Shown piece after piece: positions 15,896 to 25,026 of a stretch of 25,026 bases of DNA. The DNA comes from CAZHGD01 sp964531735 (GTDB lineage Bacteria > Armatimonadota > UBA10988). The number at the start of each line of letters is the position of its first letter. Position 1 is the stretch's first letter. The position numbers were made by a program, and so were the translations under genes. The stretch lies in assembly GCA_964531735.1 (NCBI GenBank), contig CAZHGD010000111.1, positions 1 to 25,026 of the forward strand. The letters run 5' to 3'. The notes beneath the pieces are model-generated. The model searched no databases. It was not told the DNA's origin and worked only from the letters and a program-made list of their open reading frames with translations.

Positions 15896-18205
15896 TCAGC
15901 GCGCGGCCTGGTCGTACAGGTAGGCCCCGATGACCGCGACCGGACCATCGACCGCACGGATGGTCACCTGTTGCGGTCCGGCTGCCAGGCGCACGGCGCG
16001 GCGGTTCTCCAGGAACACCTTCTCGCCGGAGGCCAGCGCGAACGGTTCGTTGGTCGGCCAGGTGGCCAGCGTCGCGCCGCCCAGTTCGGCTTGCAGCTTG
16101 CCGCCGTCGGGGCTGTCGAGCCAGGCCAGCGACAGGACGGCCTGCCGGCCCGCCGGGCAGGACAAGGTGATGGTCTGGCCCGCGGGAACCAGCACGGCCT
16201 GCCCGCCGTAGGGCTCGCCCCACTTGGAGGCGAAGGCCGCCGGCTTCAGCACGCCCAGGCCCCAGGCCGGGCTGGTGACCGGCAGTGCCTGCCGGCCATA
16301 GGCCGTCTTGGCGTCGACTGCCGTGAACTTGGCCTCTTCGCCGCCGACCTCGATGATGTGGCGGTCGCCGAGCGACAGCCGGCCCACCGCGAAGGTCGAG
16401 TTCCGCACATCGCGCGAGCGCATGGACAGGCGGCGGCTGTTCTTTGAGGCCTGACCGTCGACGACCACCGCGACGCCCTCGGCCTTGCTGCTGGCCCACA
16501 GGTTGCAGACGGTGTCGTCCAGCACCATGGCCGAGCCCTGGTACAGCCGTGGGTGGCCCGCGGCGTAGGTGGTCAGGTCGCCTTCCCAGCCGAGGGTGTA
16601 GGGACTGACGCGCTCGGGCAAGTGGAGTTGCGCCTGGCCGGCCTCGATGGGATCGACCGCGTCGAAGGCGCGCTCCAGAATGCGACCCCAGAGGTCGTGC
16701 GCGGCCGCCTGTGGGTGCCCGTCGCGCGGCACCAGGGCGTAGCTGTTGCAGTAGCGCGTGGTCATGCTCATCAGGCGACCTGCGTCGAGATACGGGATCT
16801 GGTAGCGCAGCGCCAGTTCCATCAGGTGCCCGGTGTTCGGCGTGTAGCTCTCGCGGTTCTGCCAGACGCAGAACACGAACTCGGTGTCGGGCCAGCGGTG
16901 CTGGAACCAGCGCAAGGCACCTTCGAAGGCGGCGATCTCGTCCGCCCCGTCGACCTTCTCGTTGGCGCCGCTGCCATAGATGACGAGGTCGGGCCGCGGG
17001 CCCTCCGAGCGGGCGAACAACTCCGGATAGAGCGCCGACCAGGGCTTGCCGGCGCGGTGTCCGTTGACGTTGGGGTCGGGCGCGAGCGACAGCGTGGCGT
17101 AGTCGAGCAAGCCGGAGTGCGACTCGCTGATGCTGGAGCCGTCGCAGGCCATCACGTTGAGCAGCAGCCTGCTCGGCGGCAGGTTGAACTTGCGCATGAG
17201 GGCCTGGCGCAGGCGGCCGGTGTACATGAAGTAGTGCTGCCACCAGCCGGTGGTGTCGGTCAGGTCGGGCCGGCCGACCTTCTCGCCGTCGAAGGCGCGG
17301 CCCGCCAGCGGCGTCTTGTAGGTCTTCGAGGCCGGGTCCTCATCGAACAGGTACATCGGCGGATTAGCACTGCCGCGGTCGATGCTCGAGCCCATGGCGA
17401 TGATGTGCAACGGCTCACCGCGCCAGAGCTTCTGCATCGTGCGAGGCAGATGGCGGTAGTAGGTCGGTACCGGCCGCAGCACGGGCAGGTCGGCCTGGGC
17501 CTGCGTGCCCTTGGCCAGACACGGCGACCAGAACCAGACGTCCTGATCGGAGGTGTTCTGGAACTCGACCGCGAGCGCGACGGTGTTCGGCTGGGCGGTC
17601 GGCTTGTCGGCGCTCTCGGTGAAGGCGCCGACGATCTCGACGTTCTCGACCTTCAGGCCGAACTCGCCGAGGCTGTCGCCGCTCCGCACGGTAGCGCCGG
17701 GCGCCCGGACCAGCTCGCCGCGCGAGTGCTTCGGGAAGGTGCGCTTGTCGTCCTGGCCGTAGTCACCGGGGCTCCAGGTGCCCTCGGCGCTGTCGATGCG
17801 CAGAAGCTGGACGCTCGCCGCCAGCGCGCCGGGCTTGCTCTGGCGGCCGGTGACCGACAAGCTGACGCGGTCGCCGTGGTCGAGACCGGCCTCGGCCAGC
17901 AGCACCACCTGCGCGAACCGCTTGCCCGGGTGCAGCACCACCACGTTCTCGGCGAACCGTTGCGGTCGCCAGCCCGGTACCCGCGCGGCCCGGTAGACCT
18001 CGGCGTCGCCGTAAGCGGCCTGGTCCCAGCACGGCACCGCGCCGGCGCGGAAGCACGCCGCGCCACCGGTGCGCGAGTTGTCGAACGAATGGAAGCCGAA
18101 GTCGGGGTTCAGCAAGAGGTTGGCCGGTGCGGCCACCAGTGGGCCAGCGCTCCAAATTGCCGCTGACAGACAGACGACTGCGCTCCAGCGAAGGTGATGC
18201 GACAT
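15896..18205 (-). CDS. Exported SGNH/GDSL-type hydrolase with accessory domains
   Basis: A 769-residue protein with a signal peptide (~1-26, AxA cleavage before PANLLLNPDF). Residues ~27-240 look like a beta-sandwich carbohydrate-binding domain (NLLLNPDFGF opening). The SGNH domain spans ~265-515: block I IIAMGSSIDRG with Ser274 as likely nucleophile, block II Gly356 (ACDGSS), block III YGSGANE with Asn415, and block V RDGHPQAAAH with Asp495/His497. In block V Asp and His are separated by one residue rather than the usual two. The C-terminal ~170 residues are another beta-rich domain. Such proteins usually deacetylate polysaccharides, but that is inference. GGAGG lies at 18214-18218; the gene begins 20 bp after acylphosphatase, suggesting cotranscription with the lon operon. 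Confidence 0.85.
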   Translation of the reverse strand: MSHHLRWSAVVCLSAAIWSAGPLVAAPANLLLNPDFGFHSFDNSRTGGAACFRAGAVPCWDQAAYGDAEVYRAARVPGWRPQRFAENVVVLHPGKRFAQVVLLAEAGLDHGDRVSLSVTGRQSKPGALAASVQLLRIDSAEGTWSPGDYGQDDKRTFPKHSRGELVRAPGATVRSGDSLGEFGLKVENVEIVGAFTESADKPTAQPNTVALAVEFQNTSDQDVWFWSPCLAKGTQAQADLPVLRPVPTYYRHLPRTMQKLWRGEPLHIIAMGSSIDRGSANPPMYLFDEDPASKTYKTPLAGRAFDGEKVGRPDLTDTTGWWQHYFMYTGRLRQALMRKFNLPPSRLLLNVMACDGSSISESHSGLLDYATLSLAPDPNVNGHRAGKPWSALYPELFARSEGPRPDLVIYGSGANEKVDGADEIAAFEGALRWFQHRWPDTEFVFCVWQNRESYTPNTGHLMELALRYQIPYLDAGRLMSMTTRYCNSYALVPRDGHPQAAAHDLWGRILERAFDAVDPIEAGQAQLHLPERVSPYTLGWEGDLTTYAAGHPRLYQGSAMVLDDTVCNLWASSKAEGVAVVVDGQASKNSRRLSMRSRDVRNSTFAVGRLSLGDRHIIEVGGEEAKFTAVDAKTAYGRQALPVTSPAWGLGVLKPAAFASKWGEPYGGQAVLVPAGQTITLSCPAGRQAVLSLAWLDSPDGGKLQAELGGATLATWPTNEPFALASGEKVFLENRRAVRLAAGPQQVTIRAVDGPVAVIGAYLYDQAAR

Positions 18206-18225
18206 GGGTCAGGCCTCCTCCCGAC

Positions 18226-18504
18226 TCAGCGGCGAATCTCGAACCGCTCCGGCGGCTCCTCGGTGCTGGGCTCCACCTCGACGCGCTCCACCCAGGACAA
18301 CGCCGGGCCCACCTGGCACCAGGCCAGGACGATCTCGACGGCTTCAGCATCACCCGACAGCAACGCTTCCACGGTGCCATCGGGCTGGTTCTGACACCAG
18401 CCGACCACGCCCTCGCGCCGGGCCACGTCCTGCAAGGTATAGCGGAAGCCGATGCCTTGCACGCGTCCGTGCACGCACACCCGGACTGTTCTGGTCGTGG
18501 CCAC
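18226..18504 (-). CDS. acyP: Acylphosphatase
   Basis: This 92-residue protein is full length for the family, which hydrolyses carboxyl-phosphate bonds such as acetyl or carbamoyl phosphate in the cytoplasm. VHGRVQGIGFRYTLQ (residues ~11-25) contains the phosphate-binding loop and catalytic Arg (in GFRY), and GWCQNQPDGTVEALLSGD holds the catalytic Asn (typical GWVRNLPDG). The start is GTG at 18504, fixed by GGAGG (complement of 18513-18517) at 8-nt spacing. The rsmG stop lies just 4 bp upstream, so the two are translationally close and in one transcript. Confidence 0.95.
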   Translation of the reverse strand: MATTRTVRVCVHGRVQGIGFRYTLQDVARREGVVGWCQNQPDGTVEALLSGDAEAVEIVLAWCQVGPALSWVERVEVEPSTEEPPERFEIRR

Positions 18505-18508
18505 TGCG

Positions 18509-19251
18509 CTAACCTCCGGTCCGTAGCGGACGCTTGCTCGGCCGACCCGGCGGGCGCGGGTACTTGGCCGGCGTCGGTGCCACTTTGCTCACCCGGACGA
18601 ACCGGCGCTGCGCCGGTTCGCCCGCGGCCACCAGCGCGGCCGGCAGGTCCACCGTGCAGAGCGTCGGTGGCGCACCGCCGAGCAGCTCCGGCACCCCCGC
18701 CGCCGCGGCCAGCTCGTCGTCGAGGCCCACGCCTTTGGCCAGCACGGCCAGGCCACCGGGCGCCAGGAGCGGCAGCGCGTATTCGCAGAGCACCGCCAGT
18801 TCGGCCAGTCGCCGCGCCGTGACGCGCGCGTAGCCCTCGCGGTGCGCCGCGTCGCGGCCGACCTCTTCGACGCGCTGCGGCAACACCGTCAACTGCTGCA
18901 AGCCCAGCTCTTGAGCGGCCTCGGCGAGGAACTGCGCCCGACGCTGATGGCTCTCGATCAGCGTCACCGGCACCTGCGGCAGCGCGATCTTCAGCACCAG
19001 GCCCGGCAGGCCACCGCCCGAGCCGATGTCGGCCAGCCGGCCGCCGAACTCGCCGAGCGGGCCACAGAACAGCAGGCTGTCCACCAGGTGCTTGTGCAGC
19101 AGCGCCTCGTCGTCTTCCTCGGCCACCAGACTGGTGGCCCTGTTCCAGTCGCGAATCAGCCGCATCAGCGCCAGGCATTGCGCCACCTGGCCCGAGTCGA
19201 GCGGCTGCCCGATGGCTTCCGCGGCGGTGCCGAGCACCGCGGCCAGATCGC

Positions 19252-19255
<4 letters not shown>
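18509..19255 (-). CDS. rsmG: 16S rRNA (guanine-N7) methyltransferase RsmG
   Basis: A 248-residue Rossmann-fold SAM-dependent enzyme that methylates N7 of G527 in 16S rRNA (E. coli numbering). Motifs: NRATSLVAEED in the N-terminal part, HLVDSLL, the SAM site LADIGSGGGLPGLVLKIA (~88-105), LIESHQRRAQFL, ARVTARRLAEL and the C-terminal KYPRPPGRPSKRPL that matches the family's KYPRKPGTP-type ending. Length is slightly above the usual ~210-240 because of a longer C-terminus. The start is GTG 19255, overlapping the lon stop as GTGA, which implies translational coupling to lon. It is more often found with gidA/mnmG or parAB, so linkage to lon is a notable arrangement. Confidence 0.95.
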
Positions 19256-21633
<2,378 letters not shown>

Positions 21634-21666
21634 CGAGATCCCGCCTCTAAGCCTCTCTGGGAGGGC

Positions 21667-22095
21667 TCATTCGGCGCCGCGGATCTCGATCCTCCTCGGT
21701 CCGGCGGCGGCCGGCTCCACGCGGATGGTCAGGAAGCCGTCGGCGCACGTGGCTTCCAGTTTGGCGTCGCTGAGCAGGAAGGGGAACTCGAAGGCGCGCT
21801 CGAAGTTGCCGTAGCTGATCTCGACCTGGCGATACTCGCAACCGCCGCCGAAACACGGGCTCGGCCGCTCGCCGCGGATGCGTAGGAAGCGCCCCTCGAT
21901 GGTCAGGTCGATGTGCTCGGCCTTGACGCCGGCCAGCTCCATGCGCAGCATGAACGCTTCGCCGGTGTAGTGGATGTCGGTGGCCGGCTCCCAGCGCCCT
22001 TCGGCGCCGCGCGGACGGAGCAGCGCGTTCTCGATGGGTAGTGGACTACGGTTCCGCCCGATGGCAACCAAGTGCGGCAGCCGACTGCTCTTCAT
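21667..22095 (-). CDS. hsp20: Small heat shock protein, Hsp20/alpha-crystallin family
   Basis: A 142-residue ATP-independent holdase that binds unfolding proteins. The alpha-crystallin domain spans ~37-135: EPATDIHYTGEAFMLRMELAGVKAEHIDLTIEGRFLRIRGER, YGNFERAFEFP and the closing ADGFLTIRVEPA. The usual C-terminal I/V-x-I/V anchor is present as IEI near the end. A Cys pair (SPCFGGGC) lies in the loop before the dimerisation strand. I placed the start at ATG 22095: GGTGAG (22101-22106) precedes it and the predicted transcript begins near 22116. ATG 22110 would leave a leader of ~6 nt, and further upstream frame extends through the promoter. First gene of hsp20-lon-rsmG-acyP. Confidence 0.92.
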   Translation of the reverse strand: MKSSRLPHLVAIGRNRSPLPIENALLRPRGAEGRWEPATDIHYTGEAFMLRMELAGVKAEHIDLTIEGRFLRIRGERPSPCFGGGCEYRQVEISYGNFERAFEFPFLLSDAKLEATCADGFLTIRVEPAAAGPRRIEIRGAE

Positions 22096-22122
22096 CGCTC
22101 TCACCGCCATCCCTTGAGGCGA

Positions 22123-22152
22123 AGTATAGCCCCGGCCGAAGGGGGGTGTCAA
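22123..22152 (-). promoter_or_regulatory. Strong promoter of the hsp20-lon operon
   Basis: On the leftward strand TTGACA (22147-22152) and TATACT (22123-22128) are 18 bp apart: a perfect -35 and five of six at -10. The spacer holds an interrupted inverted repeat (C-run, TTCGGCC, G-run). Transcription should start near 22116. No CIRCE or HAIR box is visible, so heat-shock control is unexplained here. Confidence 0.8.
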
Positions 22153-22225
22153 CCGCTGGACCACCGTTGCGGACCGGTTCGGAAGGCGACCGCCGAGCGG
22201 CCTCCGTGGGTCGGCTCGGGCCGGG

Positions 22226-22254
22226 TTGACACGCGCCGGTGGCCGGGCTATATA
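22226..22254 (+). promoter_or_regulatory. Strong promoter of the beta-helix protein gene
   Basis: TTGACA (22226-22231) and TATATA (22249-22254) are 17 bp apart, a near-consensus sigma-70 promoter. Transcription should start near 22261, about 35 nt before the ATG. It is back to back with the hsp20 promoter, the two -35 boxes being 73 bp apart. Confidence 0.8.
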
Positions 22255-22295
22255 GGGCGGGCCGAACCACACCGGCCGCGACCGAGGATGGTGCC

Positions 22296-24674
22296 ATGAC
22301 GACCGTGACCGCTGCCGTCCGCTGGACGTTGTGGCTGTGCTTGGGCGCCTCGACCTGCCTGGGGGCGACGCTCTACGTCGCGCCGGACGGCCAGGACACG
22401 CACCCCGGCACGCAGACTCAGCCGCTGGCGACTCTCGCCGGCGCGCGCGACGCCGCTCGGGCTGCCGGCGCCGGACCGCATCGCGTGGTGGTGCTGCCGG
22501 GCGAGTACTACCTCACCGCCGGCCTCGAACTGGACAGCCGCGACCACCAGTTGACCATCGAGGCCGCGCAGCCGGGAACGGTCACGCTCTACGGCGGCCG
22601 ACGGGTCACCGGCTGGCGGCGCGACGGGTCGCAGTGGTGGGTGGCCGACCTGCCGGGCGTCAAGGAAGGCACCTGGGACTTCCGCGCCCTGGTGGTCAAC
22701 GGGCGGCTGGCGCCGCGGGCCTGCTATCCCGCCGTGGGCACGTTCGACAACCAGGGCACCTGGAACCAGCCGCTGCTCCCGGCCATGCTCGGGTTCTGGG
22801 CGCGCAAGCCGACCCACGAAGAGCTGGTCACCATGCCGTATGACCCCAAGGACATCCCGGCCGACCTCGACGTGCGGAACGCCGAAGTCCGGATGTACCA
22901 CATGTGGAGCGAGTCGCTGGTCGGCGTCGAGCGCAACGACACCACGCGGCACGCGCTCATCCTCTCGTCCGAACCGTCGTGGCCGCCGGGGGCGCTGAAC
23001 CGGCGGAAGTACGTCGTCTACAACACTCGCGAGGGCCTGACCAAGCCGGGACAGTGGTATCTCGACCGTACCCAAGGCCGGCTGGTCTACTGGCCGCTAC
23101 CGGACGAGGACCTGGCGCAGGTCAAGGTCGTCGCACCGGCGGTCGAACGGATCGTGCGGTTCAGCGGCAGCCGCCAGAAGCCGGCCGAGGGGCTTACGCT
23201 ACGCGGGCTGAAGCTGCAGGCGACCACCGCGCCGCTGCGGCCGGCCAGCTTCGGCGCCGGCGGGTTCGACGGCGCGGTGACGCTGGTCTACGCGAAGGGC
23301 TGCCGGCTGGAGAACCTGGACGTCTGCCAGGTCGGCGGTGTCGGCCTGCGCGGCGACAACCTGGCCGACTGCAGCTTCACCGACTGCCGCGTCGAGCAGG
23401 TCGGCGCTTGTGGCGTCCGGCTGGGCGGCAACCAACTCACCATCACCCGCAACCACATCCACCACCTCGGTGTGTACTACCCGAGCGCGGCCGCCATGAT
23501 GGTCTACGGCGATGGCGCGGTGGTCCGACGCAACGAGGTCCACGACTCGCCCTACTCCGGCATCATCGGCGGCGGCAAGGGCAATCGGATTGAAGAGAAC
23601 CTGATCTACCGCGTGATGCGCGAACTGCACGACGGCGCGGCGATCTACGGCAACCTAGACAGTGCCATCATCCGCGGCAACGTGGTGCGCGACGTGGTCG
23701 AGGTGGGTCAGGGCTTCGGCGCCTCGGCATACTACCTCGACGAGGGCTCGCGCAACTGCCTCATCGAGCGCAACGTGGCGCTCGGCGTGCCGATGCCGAC
23801 GCACAACCACATCACCTGCAACACCACCGTGCGGAACAACGTGTTCGTGGCCGACGGCGACATGACGGTCTCGTTCCAGCGCTCCATCGGCGCGACCTTC
23901 GAGGGCAACGTCCTGTTCGTGCCGGGACAGTTGAGGGTCAGTCAGCCCAACGCCATCCGCGTCTGGCAGGGCAACGTGGTCTACCGCAATGGGTTGGGCA
24001 AGGGCGGCGGGCCGCAGCCCTACACCATCGACGACGCGCAGCCGGAGAGCGGCAAGGTTGCCCGCAAGAACTACCCGCTCGAGGCCGAACGCACGACGGC
24101 GGCCCCGCAAGTGGACGGCGACCTCGGGGCGACCGAATGGGCCGGCAAGGTGCGTACGCTCGACCGCGACCCCAGCCGGCTGCCGGCCACCGGCGCGCCG
24201 TGTTCGACGCGCGTGAGCTACGATGACCAGTGCCTCTACTTCGGCTGCACCGTGACGATGTTCGCGCCGGCGACGCTCAACCTGGGCGCCACCTGGGGCC
24301 AGCACGACGGCCTCGAACTCAGCCTGGGTGGCCGGGCGCCGGACGGCACCGCCTGCGTCTTCGTCCTGCGGGGCTATGTCGACGGGTCGTTGGAGAGCGC
24401 GACGGTGGCCGGCGCGCCGCTGGCCGCGGCCCAGGCACTGCGGGCGGCGACGCGGTTCGCCGCCAAGAAGAACGACCGCGGCGGTGTGGTGCGCGGCTGG
24501 CAGGCGGAGTGGGCGGTTCCCTTCGCCGCGCTCGGGCTGAAGCCGCAGGCCGGCCTGACCGTGCCGTTCAACCTGCTGGCCTACAAGAGCGAGTACGGCG
24601 AGCAGCACGGCTGGGAAGGCACCGGCGCCGAGAGCTGGCGGCTCGCCGAGGGCGGCCTGCTGAAGCTCCAGTAG
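22296..24674 (+). CDS. Secreted right-handed beta-helix protein with CBM9-like tail
   Basis: A 792-residue exported protein. Signal peptide ~1-23 (WTLWLCLGASTCLGA). The mature N-terminus ATLYVAPDGQDTHPGT followed by PLATLAGARDAAR is the typical opening of large parallel beta-helix polysaccharide-active proteins (GH141-like). Repeating helix rungs run ~300-590 (NHIHHLG, NEVHDSPYSGI, NLIYRVM, NVVRDVVE, NVALGVPM, NNVFVADG), including GASAYYLDEGSRN which resembles a catalytic cleft. From ~600 a CBM9-like domain begins at PQVDGDLGATEW, ending at WRLAEGG. The start is ATG 22296, with GAGG at 22284-22287; the in-frame GTG at 22239 lies within the promoter. Family and substrate are not certain: GH141 fucosidase/xylanase or polysaccharide lyase are options. 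Confidence 0.88.
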   Translation: MTTVTAAVRWTLWLCLGASTCLGATLYVAPDGQDTHPGTQTQPLATLAGARDAARAAGAGPHRVVVLPGEYYLTAGLELDSRDHQLTIEAAQPGTVTLYGGRRVTGWRRDGSQWWVADLPGVKEGTWDFRALVVNGRLAPRACYPAVGTFDNQGTWNQPLLPAMLGFWARKPTHEELVTMPYDPKDIPADLDVRNAEVRMYHMWSESLVGVERNDTTRHALILSSEPSWPPGALNRRKYVVYNTREGLTKPGQWYLDRTQGRLVYWPLPDEDLAQVKVVAPAVERIVRFSGSRQKPAEGLTLRGLKLQATTAPLRPASFGAGGFDGAVTLVYAKGCRLENLDVCQVGGVGLRGDNLADCSFTDCRVEQVGACGVRLGGNQLTITRNHIHHLGVYYPSAAAMMVYGDGAVVRRNEVHDSPYSGIIGGGKGNRIEENLIYRVMRELHDGAAIYGNLDSAIIRGNVVRDVVEVGQGFGASAYYLDEGSRNCLIERNVALGVPMPTHNHITCNTTVRNNVFVADGDMTVSFQRSIGATFEGNVLFVPGQLRVSQPNAIRVWQGNVVYRNGLGKGGGPQPYTIDDAQPESGKVARKNYPLEAERTTAAPQVDGDLGATEWAGKVRTLDRDPSRLPATGAPCSTRVSYDDQCLYFGCTVTMFAPATLNLGATWGQHDGLELSLGGRAPDGTACVFVLRGYVDGSLESATVAGAPLAAAQALRAATRFAAKKNDRGGVVRGWQAEWAVPFAALGLKPQAGLTVPFNLLAYKSEYGEQHGWEGTGAESWRLAEGGLLKLQ

Positions 24675-24679
24675 CATGT

Positions 24680-24702
24680 GGCGCCGACGACCGGGCGGCG
24701 CC
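24680..24702. terminator. Putative convergent terminator
   Basis: GGCGCCG (24680-24686) pairs with CGGCGCC (24696-24702), a 7-bp GC stem with a 9-nt loop, 5 bp after the beta-helix stop and 11 bp before the end of the convergent gene. No T-tract. It could end either transcript. Confidence 0.45.
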
Positions 24703-24713
24703 GACGGCGGACG

Positions 24714-25026
24714 CTAGGCTTCGGCCGTTCGGGCCAGGCTCATCAGCAGGCTGCACGGCGCCGCGCACGGCACGGCCGCCGGTGCCAGGTCAGCCGCTTG
24801 CGGTGCGTCGTCGGTGAGCGTCCAGACGCGCGTGCGGCGGCACGGCGCGCCCTCGCACACGTGCTCCACCAACTGCGCTACCGTCGCCTCGCTCAGGGGT
24901 GCCAGCCCTTGCCGCACCGCCGCGGCCGCCCACGACTCCGGCCGCAGCCGACCCTCGCGCGCCGCCGCCCAGACCGCCGGCGCCCCCGGGTAGAGCGTCT
25001 CCAGCGCGTCGACCACGGCCGCGGCG
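24714..25026 (-). CDS. C-terminal end of a cysteine-motif protein, 5' end beyond window
   Basis: About 104 codons are visible from the right edge to TAG at 24714; no stop occurs upstream in the frame, so the true start may lie outside (a GTG at 25016 is not specially supported). The visible part reads LYPGAPAVWAAAREGRLRPESW, then HVCEGAPC and later VPCAAPCSLLMSLAR. Four cysteines as C-x4-C and C-x3-C could ligate an Fe-S cluster. The pattern recalls the C-terminal cluster-binding region of CbiX-fused DR2241-type proteins, but that is from memory and weak. Function is not recognised with confidence. It is convergent with the beta-helix gene. Confidence 0.65.
   Translation of the reverse strand, partial: AAAVVDALETLYPGAPAVWAAAREGRLRPESWAAAAVRQGLAPLSEATVAQLVEHVCEGAPCRRTRVWTLTDDAPQAADLAPAAVPCAAPCSLLMSLARTAEA

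Noticed and set aside
16553..18166. Rightward open frame of 537 codons within the SGNH gene
   Set aside because: No recognisable domain; composition typical of the antisense strand of a high-GC gene with a signal peptide and SGNH blocks.
22096..22272. Longer hsp20 start
   Set aside because: It would read back through the strong TTGACA/TATACT promoter and adds a low-complexity Pro/Arg sequence outside the family.
22239..22295. GTG start for the beta-helix protein
   Set aside because: It overlaps the -10 box; ATG 22296 has a ribosome site and opens directly into the signal peptide.

Overview
This is a very GC-rich bacterial chromosome segment with mostly tightly packed genes. It combines single-copy housekeeping genes (groES-groEL, lon, rsmG, hppA) with several long secreted polysaccharide-active proteins. 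Long multi-modular exported glycoside hydrolases, an SGNH hydrolase, a parallel beta-helix protein with a CBM9-like tail and a membrane pyrophosphatase together suggest a free-living polymer-degrading bacterium of the Armatimonadota/Planctomycetota sort. That placement is an inference and the sequence does not settle it. I see no tRNA, rRNA, CRISPR array, transposase or phage gene.

Left part (1-7653): a leftward exported beta-propeller-like protein runs off the left edge. A 215-bp divergent spacer separates it from groES-groEL. That spacer holds no CIRCE element. It holds four direct repeats at an exact 11-bp period, the layout bound by PhoB/PhoP-type response regulators. groEL ends at a strong UUCG-capped hairpin. 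A dispersed-type palindromic repeat follows, then a 1392-residue secreted clan GH-A hydrolase with three tandem WGGD-type modules in front of its catalytic domain.

Middle part (7654-13010): rightward genes for LarE (sulfur insertion for the nickel-pincer cofactor, with no larA/B/C in view), a K+-independent proton-pumping pyrophosphatase, and a group II PLP-dependent decarboxylase. hppA has a good promoter and a roughly 125-nt leader that can form three consecutive hairpins, two of which carry the same 8-mer in the loop. A 36-bp perfect palindrome lies just after hppA.

Right part (13011-22152): a leftward set reads hsp20, lon, rsmG, acylphosphatase and SGNH hydrolase with gaps of -3 to 33 bp, so probably one transcript from a strong sigma-70 promoter at 22123-22152. 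After a 269-bp spacer with a 32-bp perfect palindrome comes a GH-A lipoprotein, whose stop codon abuts that of the decarboxylase. The hsp20 promoter is back to back with another strong promoter (22226-22254) driving the beta-helix/CBM9 protein. At the right edge is the C-terminal end of a cysteine-containing protein, perhaps an Fe-S protein, convergent with the beta-helix gene.

Taken together, two protein-quality-control loci (groESL; hsp20-lon) are each divergently paired with an exported-protein gene. No defence, toxin or biosynthetic system is evident. The most unusual signals are non-coding (the groESL repeat array, the hppA leader and the GC-only palindromes) and the repeated module of the large hydrolase.
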